The position numbers and the translations under genes were made by a program. From Burkholderiaceae bacterium (GTDB taxonomy: Bacteria; Pseudomonadota; Gammaproteobacteria; Burkholderiales; Burkholderiaceae_E), in contig JAJPES010000006.1 of NCBI GenBank assembly GCA_021166725.1, positions 1 through 37,974 of the forward strand: a DNA stretch of 37,974 nt. The letters are read 5' to 3'. The notes beneath the pieces were generated by a model. It saw nothing but the letters and a program-made list of their open reading frames with translations, searched no databases and was not told where the DNA came from. The first letter of the stretch is position 1. Every line of letters starts with the position of its first letter. Below are positions 23,801 through 31,168 of the stretch, piece by piece.

Positions 23801-24729
23801 GTGCGATTGCGCTCGGCCGTCGCGCGCCGGCGCCGATTGCCGCGCGCGATTGGCTGGCCTCTGTCGCTGCGCACGGCATGCTGCTCGCGGCGCTCTCCGG
23901 GTGGGCGGCATCGGTCGGCGATCCGCATGCATCTCCGGCGCCGATACCGATTCGCTGGGTCGGCGCCGTCGCCGAAGTACCGGCCGCGCCGGGCGTCGAG
24001 GCGGTTCCACTCGCGGATGCACGTCCAGCCGCCGCACCGATCGTCGACCCGGCGCCCGTTGCCGAGGTGCCCGTTGCCCGGCCTTCGCCACCGGCAGTCC
24101 CGGCACACCGAGTCCGCTCGCCTCGCATACCGCGCGAGCGCCCCGTCGCAGCAACCGCGCGCGCAGTGGCGCGGGCGCCTGCCGCTGCGCCCGCGCCTGC
24201 GCCTGCGCCTGCGCCCGCCGCTGCGCCCGCGACTGTTACTGCGCCTGTTACTGTGCCTGTTACTGCGCCTGCGGTCGCGGTCGAGCTGCGCACCGCCGCC
24301 GCCTCCGAAGCTTCTCTTGCCGATGGCGCCGACATCGCGCCGGCGCGCGGCGCGCCTGCTCCCGCCGCCGCTGCGCCCGCCGCCACTGGGGACACGGCCG
24401 CGGCGCTTCCCCCGATAGCTTCCTTCCCCGCGCAATCGTCACGCTGGCGCAGCGACTTCGAGGCCTTGCTCCTCGCGCGCAAGAGCTATCCGCGCCAGGC
24501 GCAACGCCTGGGACAACAGGGCGTCGTCACCGTTCAAGCGCAGTTCGCCGCCGACGGCGAACTGCTCGGCTGCGAGGTCGCGGCCAGCTCCGGCTTTCGT
24601 GCGCTCGACGAAGCCGCGGTCGAACTCGTTCGCATCGCCGCCGCACAACTGCGCGCGAGCGGCGCCCCCGGCAGCCGGGCGCAGGTGCGCATCCCGATCG
24701 CCTACGAACTGAACGGACGCGGTACATGA
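23797..24729 (+). CDS. tonB: TonB energy transducer
   Basis: A 310-residue periplasm-spanning protein. GTG at 23797 overlaps the ExbD stop. The N-terminal helix has the SxxxH motif (SVAAHGMLL) needed for ExbB contact. A Pro/Ala-rich linker (about 45-205) spans the periplasm, with an Ala-Pro run encoded by a short DNA repeat. The C-terminal domain (about 225-305) has the TonB motif YPRQAQRLGQQGVVTVQAQF and ends near AYELNGRGT. Its stop overlaps the ATG of the chelatase as ATGA. The linker is long and lacks Lys-Pro repeats. Confidence 0.92.
   Translation: MSAIALGRRAPAPIAARDWLASVAAHGMLLAALSGWAASVGDPHASPAPIPIRWVGAVAEVPAAPGVEAVPLADARPAAAPIVDPAPVAEVPVARPSPPAVPAHRVRSPRIPRERPVAATARAVARAPAAAPAPAPAPAPAAAPATVTAPVTVPVTAPAVAVELRTAAASEASLADGADIAPARGAPAPAAAAPAATGDTAAALPPIASFPAQSSRWRSDFEALLLARKSYPRQAQRLGQQGVVTVQAQFAADGELLGCEVAASSGFRALDEAAVELVRIAAAQLRASGAPGSRAQVRIPIAYELNGRGT
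24173..24282 (+). repeat. Short tandem repeat coding for the Ala-Pro/Val linker of TonB
   Basis: Units of GCGCC(T/C) and TGTTAC with a 6- or 12-base period code for alternating Ala-Pro and then Val-Thr-Ala-Pro. It is likely to vary in length between strains by slippage. Confidence 0.7.
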
Positions 24730-27700
24730 AGCTCCTCCGAATCCTCGCCGCCAGCGCCGCTGTGCTCGCGCTCTTCGCTTCCTCGCCCGCCGCTGCACTC
24801 GCTGCTTCTGCGTCGACTACGAAAGCGGCCCAACCCTCCGCCAATGCGCCGATCCGGGTCGCGCTGCTCTCCACGAAAATGGTCCTCGAACGCAAGTTCC
24901 GGCTGCTCGAGGACGCCGCGCGCACGCAGGGCATCGCACTCGCCTGGACCCGCGTCGACGTCGAAGGCGAGGCCGGCGTGGCGCGCGCGCTCGACGACGC
25001 AGCCTTCGTGCTGATCGACGCACCGCGCGCCGACGACCAGGCGCTCGTCGAGCGCGTGGCCGGCGCGCGCCTGCGCGATGCGGCGCTGCCCGGCGTCGGC
25101 ATCCACGTGATGAGTCCTCCCACCCGCCTGCGGGCGATCGGCGTCGAACCGGACACCGCGCAGCGCGTCTTCGACTACTACGTCGGCGGCATGCGCGAGA
25201 ACCACGAGCGGCTGTTCCGCTACCTGCGCGCGCTGGCCGCCGACGACGGCAGCGCTGCGCACATCGAGCCGCCGATCCCACTGCCGGCGGCCGGCATCTA
25301 CCACCCGCAGCACGACACCGGCGTGATCGAGACACTGCCCGCGTATCTCGACTGGTGGCAACGCCGCTTCGGACGATCGTGGCGACACCGTCCGGTGATC
25401 GGCATCGAAATCTCGTCCAGCTACCTGTCCGACGGACAGACGCGCACCGTCGACGAGACGATGCGCGCGATCGAGTCGGCGGGGGCGCTGCCGATCGCGT
25501 TCTATCGTGCATCGCGCGTTGCGCGCGCGCGCGCCGATGCCGCGAAGCCGGCCGCTGGGCCCACGGCATCGACGAGCGACGACGGCTTCCCCAACCCGAA
25601 GCGCGACGATCGCGCACCCCGGCCGGAGCCGCTCGTGCTGCTCGACGGCCGCCCGATCGTCGATGTGATGCTCGTGCACACCTTCCTCGGCATCGATCCC
25701 GATGCGCGCAAGGCCTGGCACCGCTCGCTCGACGTCCCTGCGATTCCGATGCTCGCCTATCGCAACGGCAGTCGCGCCGACTACCTCGCCGATCCGGTCG
25801 GCGTGAGCCGCTTCGAGCTGCCGTTCACGCTGACGAACGCCGAGTACGCCGGACTGCAGGATCCGGTGGTGCTGGCGGCCAACGAGGGGGGAGAACTGGT
25901 ACCGATCCCCGAGCAGCTCGACATGCTCGTCGGCAAGACACTGCGGCTCGCGAAGCTGCGCGCGATGCGCAACGTCGACAAGCGCGTCGCGCTCTTCTAC
26001 TGGAACCATCCGCCGGGCGAGACCAACCAGGGCGCGTCGAACCTGAACGTTCCGCGTTCGATCGAACATCTCGTCGAGCGTCTGCGCGCGCTCGGCTACG
26101 CGATCGACGCCGCGAGCGAGCAGGCGCTGATCGACGCGAGCGCGGCGATGCTGCGGCCCGCGTACCGCCCGGGTAGCCTCGATTCGTTGACGAAGACGCC
26201 GTACTGGGCGTTCCTGCCGCTGGACGACTACGAACGCTGGTTCGCGACGCTGCCGGCGAACGTTCGCGCGCGCATCGGCGAAGCCTGGGGCTCGCCCGAG
26301 CGCAGCGCGTGGATCGCCGAGCGCGACGGCGTACGCGGCTTCGTCATCCCGCGACTCGATCTGGGCGCACTCGTCGTGCTGCCGCAGCCGATGCGCGCCG
26401 AGACCGCGGCCGGCGGCGACGAGAAGAAGTTGTTCCACGACACGAAGATGCCGCCGAACCACTTCTACCTCGCCGCCTATCTCTGGGTGCGCGAGCGACA
26501 CGCCGCCGACGCCATCGTGCACTTCGGCACGCACGGCACGCAGGAGTGGCTGCCCGGAAAGGAGCGCGGCCTGTGGGCCTACGACGACCCGAACCTGCTG
26601 GTCGGCAACGTGCCGGTCATCTATCCGTACATCGTCGACAACATCGCCGAGGCGATCCACGTGAAGCGCCGAGGGCGCGGCGTGATCGTCAGCCACCAGA
26701 CGCCGCCGTTCTCGCCGGCCGGGCTCGCCGACGAAAACGCGGCACTCGACGAGCTGCTGCGCGAGCTCGACGCGGTCGACGAAGGCCCGGTGCGCGAACG
26801 GCTGCGCGAGCGCGTCGTCGAGGCGGCGCGCGAGGCCCATCTGCTCGCCGACCTGGGCATCGACGCCGACGCCGCCGCTTTCGACCGCATTGCTCGCGCG
26901 CTGCGCGACCACCTCGAGGAACTCGGCAGCGCGATGCAGCCGCTCGGCCTGCACACACTGGGCCGCGATGCGCCGCGCGAGCACCTCGTGAGCAACGTGA
27001 TGCAGATGCTCGGCGAGCCGTTGCTCTCGCACACGGTGCCCGGGGGCGGCGGCGATGCGTTGCACGGCGACTACCGAAAGCTGGCCCGGAGCGCGCCGTA
27101 CCGGTTCGTCGACGACATCGTGTTCGACGATACGCGCGCGCCGGAGACGATCGACGATGCCGTGCTGCGCGAACTGGCCGAGCGCGGACGCGGCTATCGC
27201 GAGTCGTTGCGCGCCGACGGCGAAATCGAGGCCGTCGTGCGCGCGTTGTCGGCGCGCTGGGTCGATCCTTCCTACGGCGGCGACCCGATCCGCAACCCCG
27301 ACGCGCTGCCCACCGGGCGCAATCTCTACGGCTTCGACCCGTCGCGCATCCCGACGCGCGCAGCGTGGGAAGCGGGCATGCGCGCGGTCGACGAGTTGAT
27401 CGACGCGCATCGTGCGAGCCAGGGCAGTGCACCGCGCAAGCTCGCGTTCACGCTGTGGAGCACCGAGACGATGCGCCACCTCGGCATGCTCGAAGCGCAG
27501 GTGCTCTACGCGCTCGGCATGCGCCCGCAATGGGACGCGGGCGGTCGCGTGACCGGCGTCGAGCCGATCCCGCTCGACGAACTCGGCCGGCCGCGGATCG
27601 ACACCGTGATCTCGATCACCGGGCTGTACCGCGACCAGTTCCCGAACGTGATGGAACTTCTGTCGCGCGCGGTCGTGCTCGCCGCATCGCTCGACGAGCA

Positions 27701-28910
27701 ACCCTACGACAACCCGGTGCGCGCCAATGTCGAGCGCATCGCGGCGTTGCTGCTCGCGCGCGGCGTCGATCCGCAGTCGGCACGCGACTCGGCGCTGACG
27801 CGGATCTTCGGCAACGAGAGCGGCGACTACGGAACGCACGTCCCCGAGGCGACGCTGGCGTCGAACCATTGGGAAGAAGGCGACGGCAGGCTCGAGCAGT
27901 TGTACCTGTCGCGCATGTCGTGGGCTTATGGTCCCGACACTTCGCGCTGGAGCACGAAGCCGCAGGACGGTGCGGGCGGGACCGTCGACGCGTACGCCGA
28001 GCATCTGCGCGGCACGGACGCCGCCGTGTTCTCGCGCTCGTCGAACCTGCGCGGCCTGCTCGACACCGATCACCCGTTCGAATACCTGGGGGGCATCTCG
28101 AGCGCCGTGCGCTTCCTCGACGGGCGCAACCCGCAGTTGTACATCTCGAACCTGCGCGATGCGAAGCGCGCGCGATTGCAGAACGCGTCGACTTTCCTCG
28201 CCACCGAACTGCGTTCGGTCTACCAGCACCCGAACTGGATCGCGCAGATGCGCGACGAGGGCTACGCGGGAACGTTGCAGTTGCTGAACGCGGTCAACAA
28301 CTTCTGGGGCTGGCAGGCCATGGACCGCAACGTCGTGCGCGACGACCAGTGGCAGGCATTCCACGAGATCTACGTGAAGGACCGCTACCGTCTCGGCATC
28401 CGCAAATGGTTCGAGACGGCGAACCCCGCGGCGCTCGCGCAGATGGTCGAACGCATGCTCGAAGCGATCCGCAAGGGTTACTGGCACGCCGACGCAGCGA
28501 CCGAACGCGAGCTCGTGCAGGCCTGGCAGGAAATCGCCCGGCATCACGACGTGCACACCGCCAACGGGACCTTCGTCGCGCACGTCGAAGCACTCGGGCA
28601 AGGCTACGGCCTCGACGGTGCGCAGGCACCGGAGCTTTCACCGACCCAGGCCGCCACGCAGACATCGAGCCCGGCGAGCCCCGGGCCGCAACCGGAGGCG
28701 GCGACCCCCGCCACCGAAGCGACCCCCGACGTGCCGCTGGAGCAGGTGCGCGGCCAGGAGTTGCGCGAGGTCCCGCACGAGCCGCCGACCGACACCCCCG
28801 TCGCCTGGCCCTACGCCGCCTGGATCATCGCGCTGATCGTCGCCGCCGGCGCGCTCGCGCAGACGCTGGGCACGTGGCGCGACCGCCGCCTGCCGATTCC
28901 TTCGAACTGA
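24726..28910 (+). CDS. Secreted, membrane-anchored CobN-like metal chelatase (HmuS-like)
   Basis: A 1394-residue protein of the CobN / magnesium-chelatase H family. Unlike cytosolic CobN it has a signal peptide (about 1-27, LASSPAAALAAS) and ends with a transmembrane helix (about 1362-1385, AAWIIALIVAAGALAQTLG) and a short basic tail. The chelatase motif HFGTHGTQEWLPGKE starts at H599. The segments YPYIVDNIAEA, NPDALPTGRNLYGFDP and ERISNLRD-like YISNLRDAKR are also typical. A Pro/Thr-rich linker (about 1300-1355) joins the anchor. No CobS/CobT or ChlI/ChlD genes are present. It is placed inside a TonB operon, as hmuS is in Bacteroidetes. Likely substrate: haem, cobalamin or related tetrapyrrole at the periplasmic face. 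Confidence 0.88.
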   Translation: MKLLRILAASAAVLALFASSPAAALAASASTTKAAQPSANAPIRVALLSTKMVLERKFRLLEDAARTQGIALAWTRVDVEGEAGVARALDDAAFVLIDAPRADDQALVERVAGARLRDAALPGVGIHVMSPPTRLRAIGVEPDTAQRVFDYYVGGMRENHERLFRYLRALAADDGSAAHIEPPIPLPAAGIYHPQHDTGVIETLPAYLDWWQRRFGRSWRHRPVIGIEISSSYLSDGQTRTVDETMRAIESAGALPIAFYRASRVARARADAAKPAAGPTASTSDDGFPNPKRDDRAPRPEPLVLLDGRPIVDVMLVHTFLGIDPDARKAWHRSLDVPAIPMLAYRNGSRADYLADPVGVSRFELPFTLTNAEYAGLQDPVVLAANEGGELVPIPEQLDMLVGKTLRLAKLRAMRNVDKRVALFYWNHPPGETNQGASNLNVPRSIEHLVERLRALGYAIDAASEQALIDASAAMLRPAYRPGSLDSLTKTPYWAFLPLDDYERWFATLPANVRARIGEAWGSPERSAWIAERDGVRGFVIPRLDLGALVVLPQPMRAETAAGGDEKKLFHDTKMPPNHFYLAAYLWVRERHAADAIVHFGTHGTQEWLPGKERGLWAYDDPNLLVGNVPVIYPYIVDNIAEAIHVKRRGRGVIVSHQTPPFSPAGLADENAALDELLRELDAVDEGPVRERLRERVVEAAREAHLLADLGIDADAAAFDRIARALRDHLEELGSAMQPLGLHTLGRDAPREHLVSNVMQMLGEPLLSHTVPGGGGDALHGDYRKLARSAPYRFVDDIVFDDTRAPETIDDAVLRELAERGRGYRESLRADGEIEAVVRALSARWVDPSYGGDPIRNPDALPTGRNLYGFDPSRIPTRAAWEAGMRAVDELIDAHRASQGSAPRKLAFTLWSTETMRHLGMLEAQVLYALGMRPQWDAGGRVTGVEPIPLDELGRPRIDTVISITGLYRDQFPNVMELLSRAVVLAASLDEQPYDNPVRANVERIAALLLARGVDPQSARDSALTRIFGNESGDYGTHVPEATLASNHWEEGDGRLEQLYLSRMSWAYGPDTSRWSTKPQDGAGGTVDAYAEHLRGTDAAVFSRSSNLRGLLDTDHPFEYLGGISSAVRFLDGRNPQLYISNLRDAKRARLQNASTFLATELRSVYQHPNWIAQMRDEGYAGTLQLLNAVNNFWGWQAMDRNVVRDDQWQAFHEIYVKDRYRLGIRKWFETANPAALAQMVERMLEAIRKGYWHADAATERELVQAWQEIARHHDVHTANGTFVAHVEALGQGYGLDGAQAPELSPTQAATQTSSPASPGPQPEAATPATEATPDVPLEQVRGQELREVPHEPPTDTPVAWPYAAWIIALIVAAGALAQTLGTWRDRRLPIPSN

Positions 28911-28940
28911 CGCGGTGCACCGCTCCCGCCGTTCCCCAGG

Positions 28941-28985
28941 TTTTTCCCCATCCCCCTTGCCTTCCACCTTCCCCCTTCCCCTCCC
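28941..28985 (+). repeat. Pyrimidine tract before the MotA/ExbB-like gene
   Basis: Forty-five bases of almost only C and T run directly up to the ATG at 28986. They share CCTTCCCCCTTCCC with the tract at 6277-6290. No purine-rich ribosome site is seen, so the next gene probably depends on a different initiation mode or on coupling. Confidence 0.6.
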
Positions 28986-29471
28986 ATGCAGATCGAAGCC
29001 TTCCTCCACGAAATCTCCCGTTTCTTCCTGACGCCGGTACTGATCCTGCTCGCGGCGATGTTCGGCTACGCGCTGTACTGCCTCGGAGCGCTGCTCGCGG
29101 AGGCCGTGTTGCGCAGGCTGCGCGGACATGGGCGCCGCCCGCTCGCGCGCTGGCTGCACGCGCGTCCCGACGCGAGCCCCGAGCGTCTCGAACTGCACGT
29201 GCTGCGCCGCCTCGAGTTGCAACGCATCGTCAGCCGCACCGCGCCGATGCTCGGACTCGTCGCGACGATGATTCCGATGGGTCCGGCGCTCGTCGCGGTC
29301 TCCTCGGGCGATGCGAAAGGCATGGCGCAGCAGTTGGTGGTCGCCTTCGCCGCGGTGATCGTCGCGCTGCTGTCGGCGTCGATCACCTTCGTCGTGCAAG
29401 CGGTGCGCCGGCGCTGGCTGCTCGAAGAACTCGACGGGCTGATCGGCGCGCGCGGAGCCGGCCATGCGTGA
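28986..29471 (+). CDS. MotA/TolQ/ExbB proton-channel family protein of the HmuS-type locus
   Basis: A 161-residue inner-membrane protein with an N-terminal helix (about 10-38) and the two-helix channel core about 85-140. TAPMLGLVATMIPMGPAL and QQLVVAFAAVIVALLSASITFVV correspond to the conserved helices of the family. It is different from the ExbB at 22999, so the operon has two channel proteins of one superfamily. It is followed, with 8 bases of overlap, by the DUF2149 protein. This pair follows hmuS-like genes in other bacteria. No ribosome site is visible. Confidence 0.82.
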   Translation: MQIEAFLHEISRFFLTPVLILLAAMFGYALYCLGALLAEAVLRRLRGHGRRPLARWLHARPDASPERLELHVLRRLELQRIVSRTAPMLGLVATMIPMGPALVAVSSGDAKGMAQQLVVAFAAVIVALLSASITFVVQAVRRRWLLEELDGLIGARGAGHA

Positions 29472-29868
29472 GCGCCGCATCCGCATCGACATCCTGTCCG
29501 ACGACGACGGCGACGACCCGATCCTGAGCATCGTCAACATCGTCGACGTCTTCCTCGTCGTCATCGCCGTGCTGCTGATCGCGTTGATGGAGAACCCGCT
29601 GAATCCGTTCTCGACGCAGGACGTCGTCGTGCTGCGCAACCCGGGCGAGCCCGACATGAGCATGCTCGTGCGCGAAGGCAAGGAACTGAAGGAGTACCGA
29701 TCTTCGGGCCAGATCGGCGAAGGCGAGGGGGCGAAGGCCGGAACGGCCTACCGGCTGCGCAACGGGTCGATGGTCTACGTCCCGGAAGCCGGGTCGGCGC
29801 AGAGCCTCCCGTCGGGCAACGCAGACGCAGCGGCGAAGACCCCCGGCACGCGCCCGACGAACCCCTGA
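29464..29868 (+). CDS. DUF2149-type membrane protein, ExbD-like partner
   Basis: A 134-residue protein: an acidic N-terminus (LSDDDGDDPILSIVNIVDV), one helix (about 25-43, FLVVIAVLLIALM) and a soluble domain. The arrangement, with Asp28 just before the helix, imitates ExbD/TolR; DUF2149 proteins occur together with CobN-like and ExbB-like genes. The ATG at 29464 overlaps the preceding gene by 8 bases. It is the last gene of the operon. With the upstream protein it probably forms a small proton-driven complex that works with the chelatase. Confidence 0.78.
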   Translation: MRERRIRIDILSDDDGDDPILSIVNIVDVFLVVIAVLLIALMENPLNPFSTQDVVVLRNPGEPDMSMLVREGKELKEYRSSGQIGEGEGAKAGTAYRLRNGSMVYVPEAGSAQSLPSGNADAAAKTPGTRPTNP

Positions 29869-29908
29869 CGGCAGGAGGGAAATTCTCGAGCCACCATCGG
29901 CCGCCTTT

Positions 29909-29931
29909 AATCTATATCTGGAATATATCTA
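29909..29931 (+). promoter_or_regulatory. AT-rich promoter region with NsrR-like site upstream of the NO-reductase operon
   Basis: Positions 29906-29935 are AT-rich in a GC-rich setting. The left half AATCTATATCT matches AAGATGYATTT at 7 of 11 positions and the right half GAATATATCTA matches AAATRCATCTT at 8 of 11. A direct repeat ATCTATA begins at 29910 and 29927. The possible -10 TATACG is at 29930-29935. The ATG of the next gene is at 29962. Confidence 0.45.
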
Positions 29932-29961
29932 TACGAAACGGTTCCAGGGAAGGAGATCCGC

Positions 29962-30174
29962 ATGCCGCAGCGCTGGACGGACCTGTCGATTTCGGTGCTG
30001 GCCAGCGTGGTCAGCGTCCTGCTGTCTTGGCCCTACTGGCGCGACTACCAGTTCTGGCCGGAGTCGCAGTGGGCATGGCAGGTCTACTTCGCGCTGGGCT
30101 TCGTGCTGGCCGTCTACGTCTTCCACGCCTTCCTCGGCAGTCTGCGCGAGCTCTTCGAGCACGAGGAGGGCTGA
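29962..30174 (+). CDS. Small two-helix membrane protein of the NO-reductase operon
   Basis: A 70-residue protein with two hydrophobic segments (about 8-26 and 38-60) and an acidic tail ELFEHEEG. AAGGAG precedes the ATG by normal spacing. The first gene of the operon, it is followed 4 bases later by norC. I know no family for it; small membrane proteins accompany some NO reductases (for example NorH in Thermus), but homology is not claimed. Confidence 0.75.
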   Translation: MPQRWTDLSISVLASVVSVLLSWPYWRDYQFWPESQWAWQVYFALGFVLAVYVFHAFLGSLRELFEHEEG

Positions 30175-30178
30175 AGCG

Positions 30179-31168
30179 ATGTGCAACGACGAGCCGCGCA
30201 AGCGGCGCACCGCGCTGGCGGTGCTCGGCTTCATGGTCCTCCTCTTCGCCCTGCTGTCGGTCTTCTCGTTCACCGGGTCGCGCGAGCAGGCGCTGCCGCA
30301 GCAGGTGTCCTTCGACGGGCACTCCGCAGTGGACGGGCGACGCGTCTTCCAGGCGTACAACTGCATGGGCTGCCACACGATCGTCGGCAACGGCGCCTAC
30401 TTCGGCCCCGACCTCACCGACCTGTACAGGCGCACCGGACCGGCCTGGCTGGCCGCGTTCCTGCCGTCGGCGAACGCGTGGCCCACCGCTGCCGCGATCC
30501 GGCTGCAGCTGCGCAATCCCGCCGTTGCCGAAGCCGCGGGCACCGACGACTTCGACGCCTATCTCGAGCGCTATCCGGCGGCGCACGAGCGCATCGAGCG
30601 CCGCGGCGGCAAGAGCACGCACATGCCGACGCTTCCGTTCACGCGCGACGAGATCGGACAACTGGTCGCATTCCTGCGCTACACCTCGGAGCTGCATACC
30701 GAGGGCTGGCCGCCGGTGCCGATGCCCGGCGTGCGCGAGGCGGCCGCTGCCGCGCGCGACGCCGGCGCCGGCGCCGGCGTCGGCACGACCGCGATCGCAC
30801 ACGGCGCGTCGGCAAGCGGCTCGACCGCTGCAGCAGTCGCGACAGCACCCTCGGCGGCCACGGCCGACCTCGCCGCGCAGGGCGGACAACTGGCCAGCGA
30901 GCTGGGCTGCCTCGCCTGCCATTCGAAGGGTACCGAGCGCGTCGTCGGCCCGGGTTGGGCCGGTCTGTACGGCTCGCAGCGCGCACTCGCCGACGGTTCC
31001 TCGGTGAGCGCCGACGATGCGTACCTCGTCGACTCGATCGTGCATCCCGATGCGCACGTTGCGCGCGACTACCCGCCCGGCGTGATGCCAAGCTACGAGG
31101 CGATCACCACCGCCGAACAACGCGATGCCATCGTCGCGTACATCCGCAGCCTGGGGAGCAGCAAGTGA
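30179..31168 (+). CDS. norC: NorC-like cytochrome c subunit fused to a second cytochrome c domain
   Basis: A 329-residue membrane-anchored dihaem protein; ordinary NorC has about 150 residues and one haem. Helix about 11-31. Domain 1 (about 45-182) has C62-MG-C65-H66 (NCMGCHTIVGNGAYFGPDL), M149 as likely axial ligand and the NorC-like ending WPPVP. A Gly/Ala/Ser linker spans about 186-230. Domain 2 (about 231-326) has C244-LA-C247-H248 and M303 (GVMPSY) and resembles the cytochrome c domain at the C-terminus of caa3-type CoxB. The stop overlaps the norB ATG. The extra haem may give a longer electron wire. Confidence 0.88.
   Translation: MCNDEPRKRRTALAVLGFMVLLFALLSVFSFTGSREQALPQQVSFDGHSAVDGRRVFQAYNCMGCHTIVGNGAYFGPDLTDLYRRTGPAWLAAFLPSANAWPTAAAIRLQLRNPAVAEAAGTDDFDAYLERYPAAHERIERRGGKSTHMPTLPFTRDEIGQLVAFLRYTSELHTEGWPPVPMPGVREAAAAARDAGAGAGVGTTAIAHGASASGSTAAAVATAPSAATADLAAQGGQLASELGCLACHSKGTERVVGPGWAGLYGSQRALADGSSVSADDAYLVDSIVHPDAHVARDYPPGVMPSYEAITTAEQRDAIVAYIRSLGSSK

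Noticed and set aside
24702-28601. Open frame of about 1300 codons on the minus strand, antisense to the chelatase
   Set aside because: It mirrors the chelatase coding frame, a common effect of GC-rich third positions; its translation is Arg/Val/Glu-rich without a domain or ribosome site.
26309-29527. Long plus-strand frame of about 1070 codons within the chelatase gene
   Set aside because: Shadow frame in another phase; Arg-rich low-complexity translation, and it runs through two well-supported genes.
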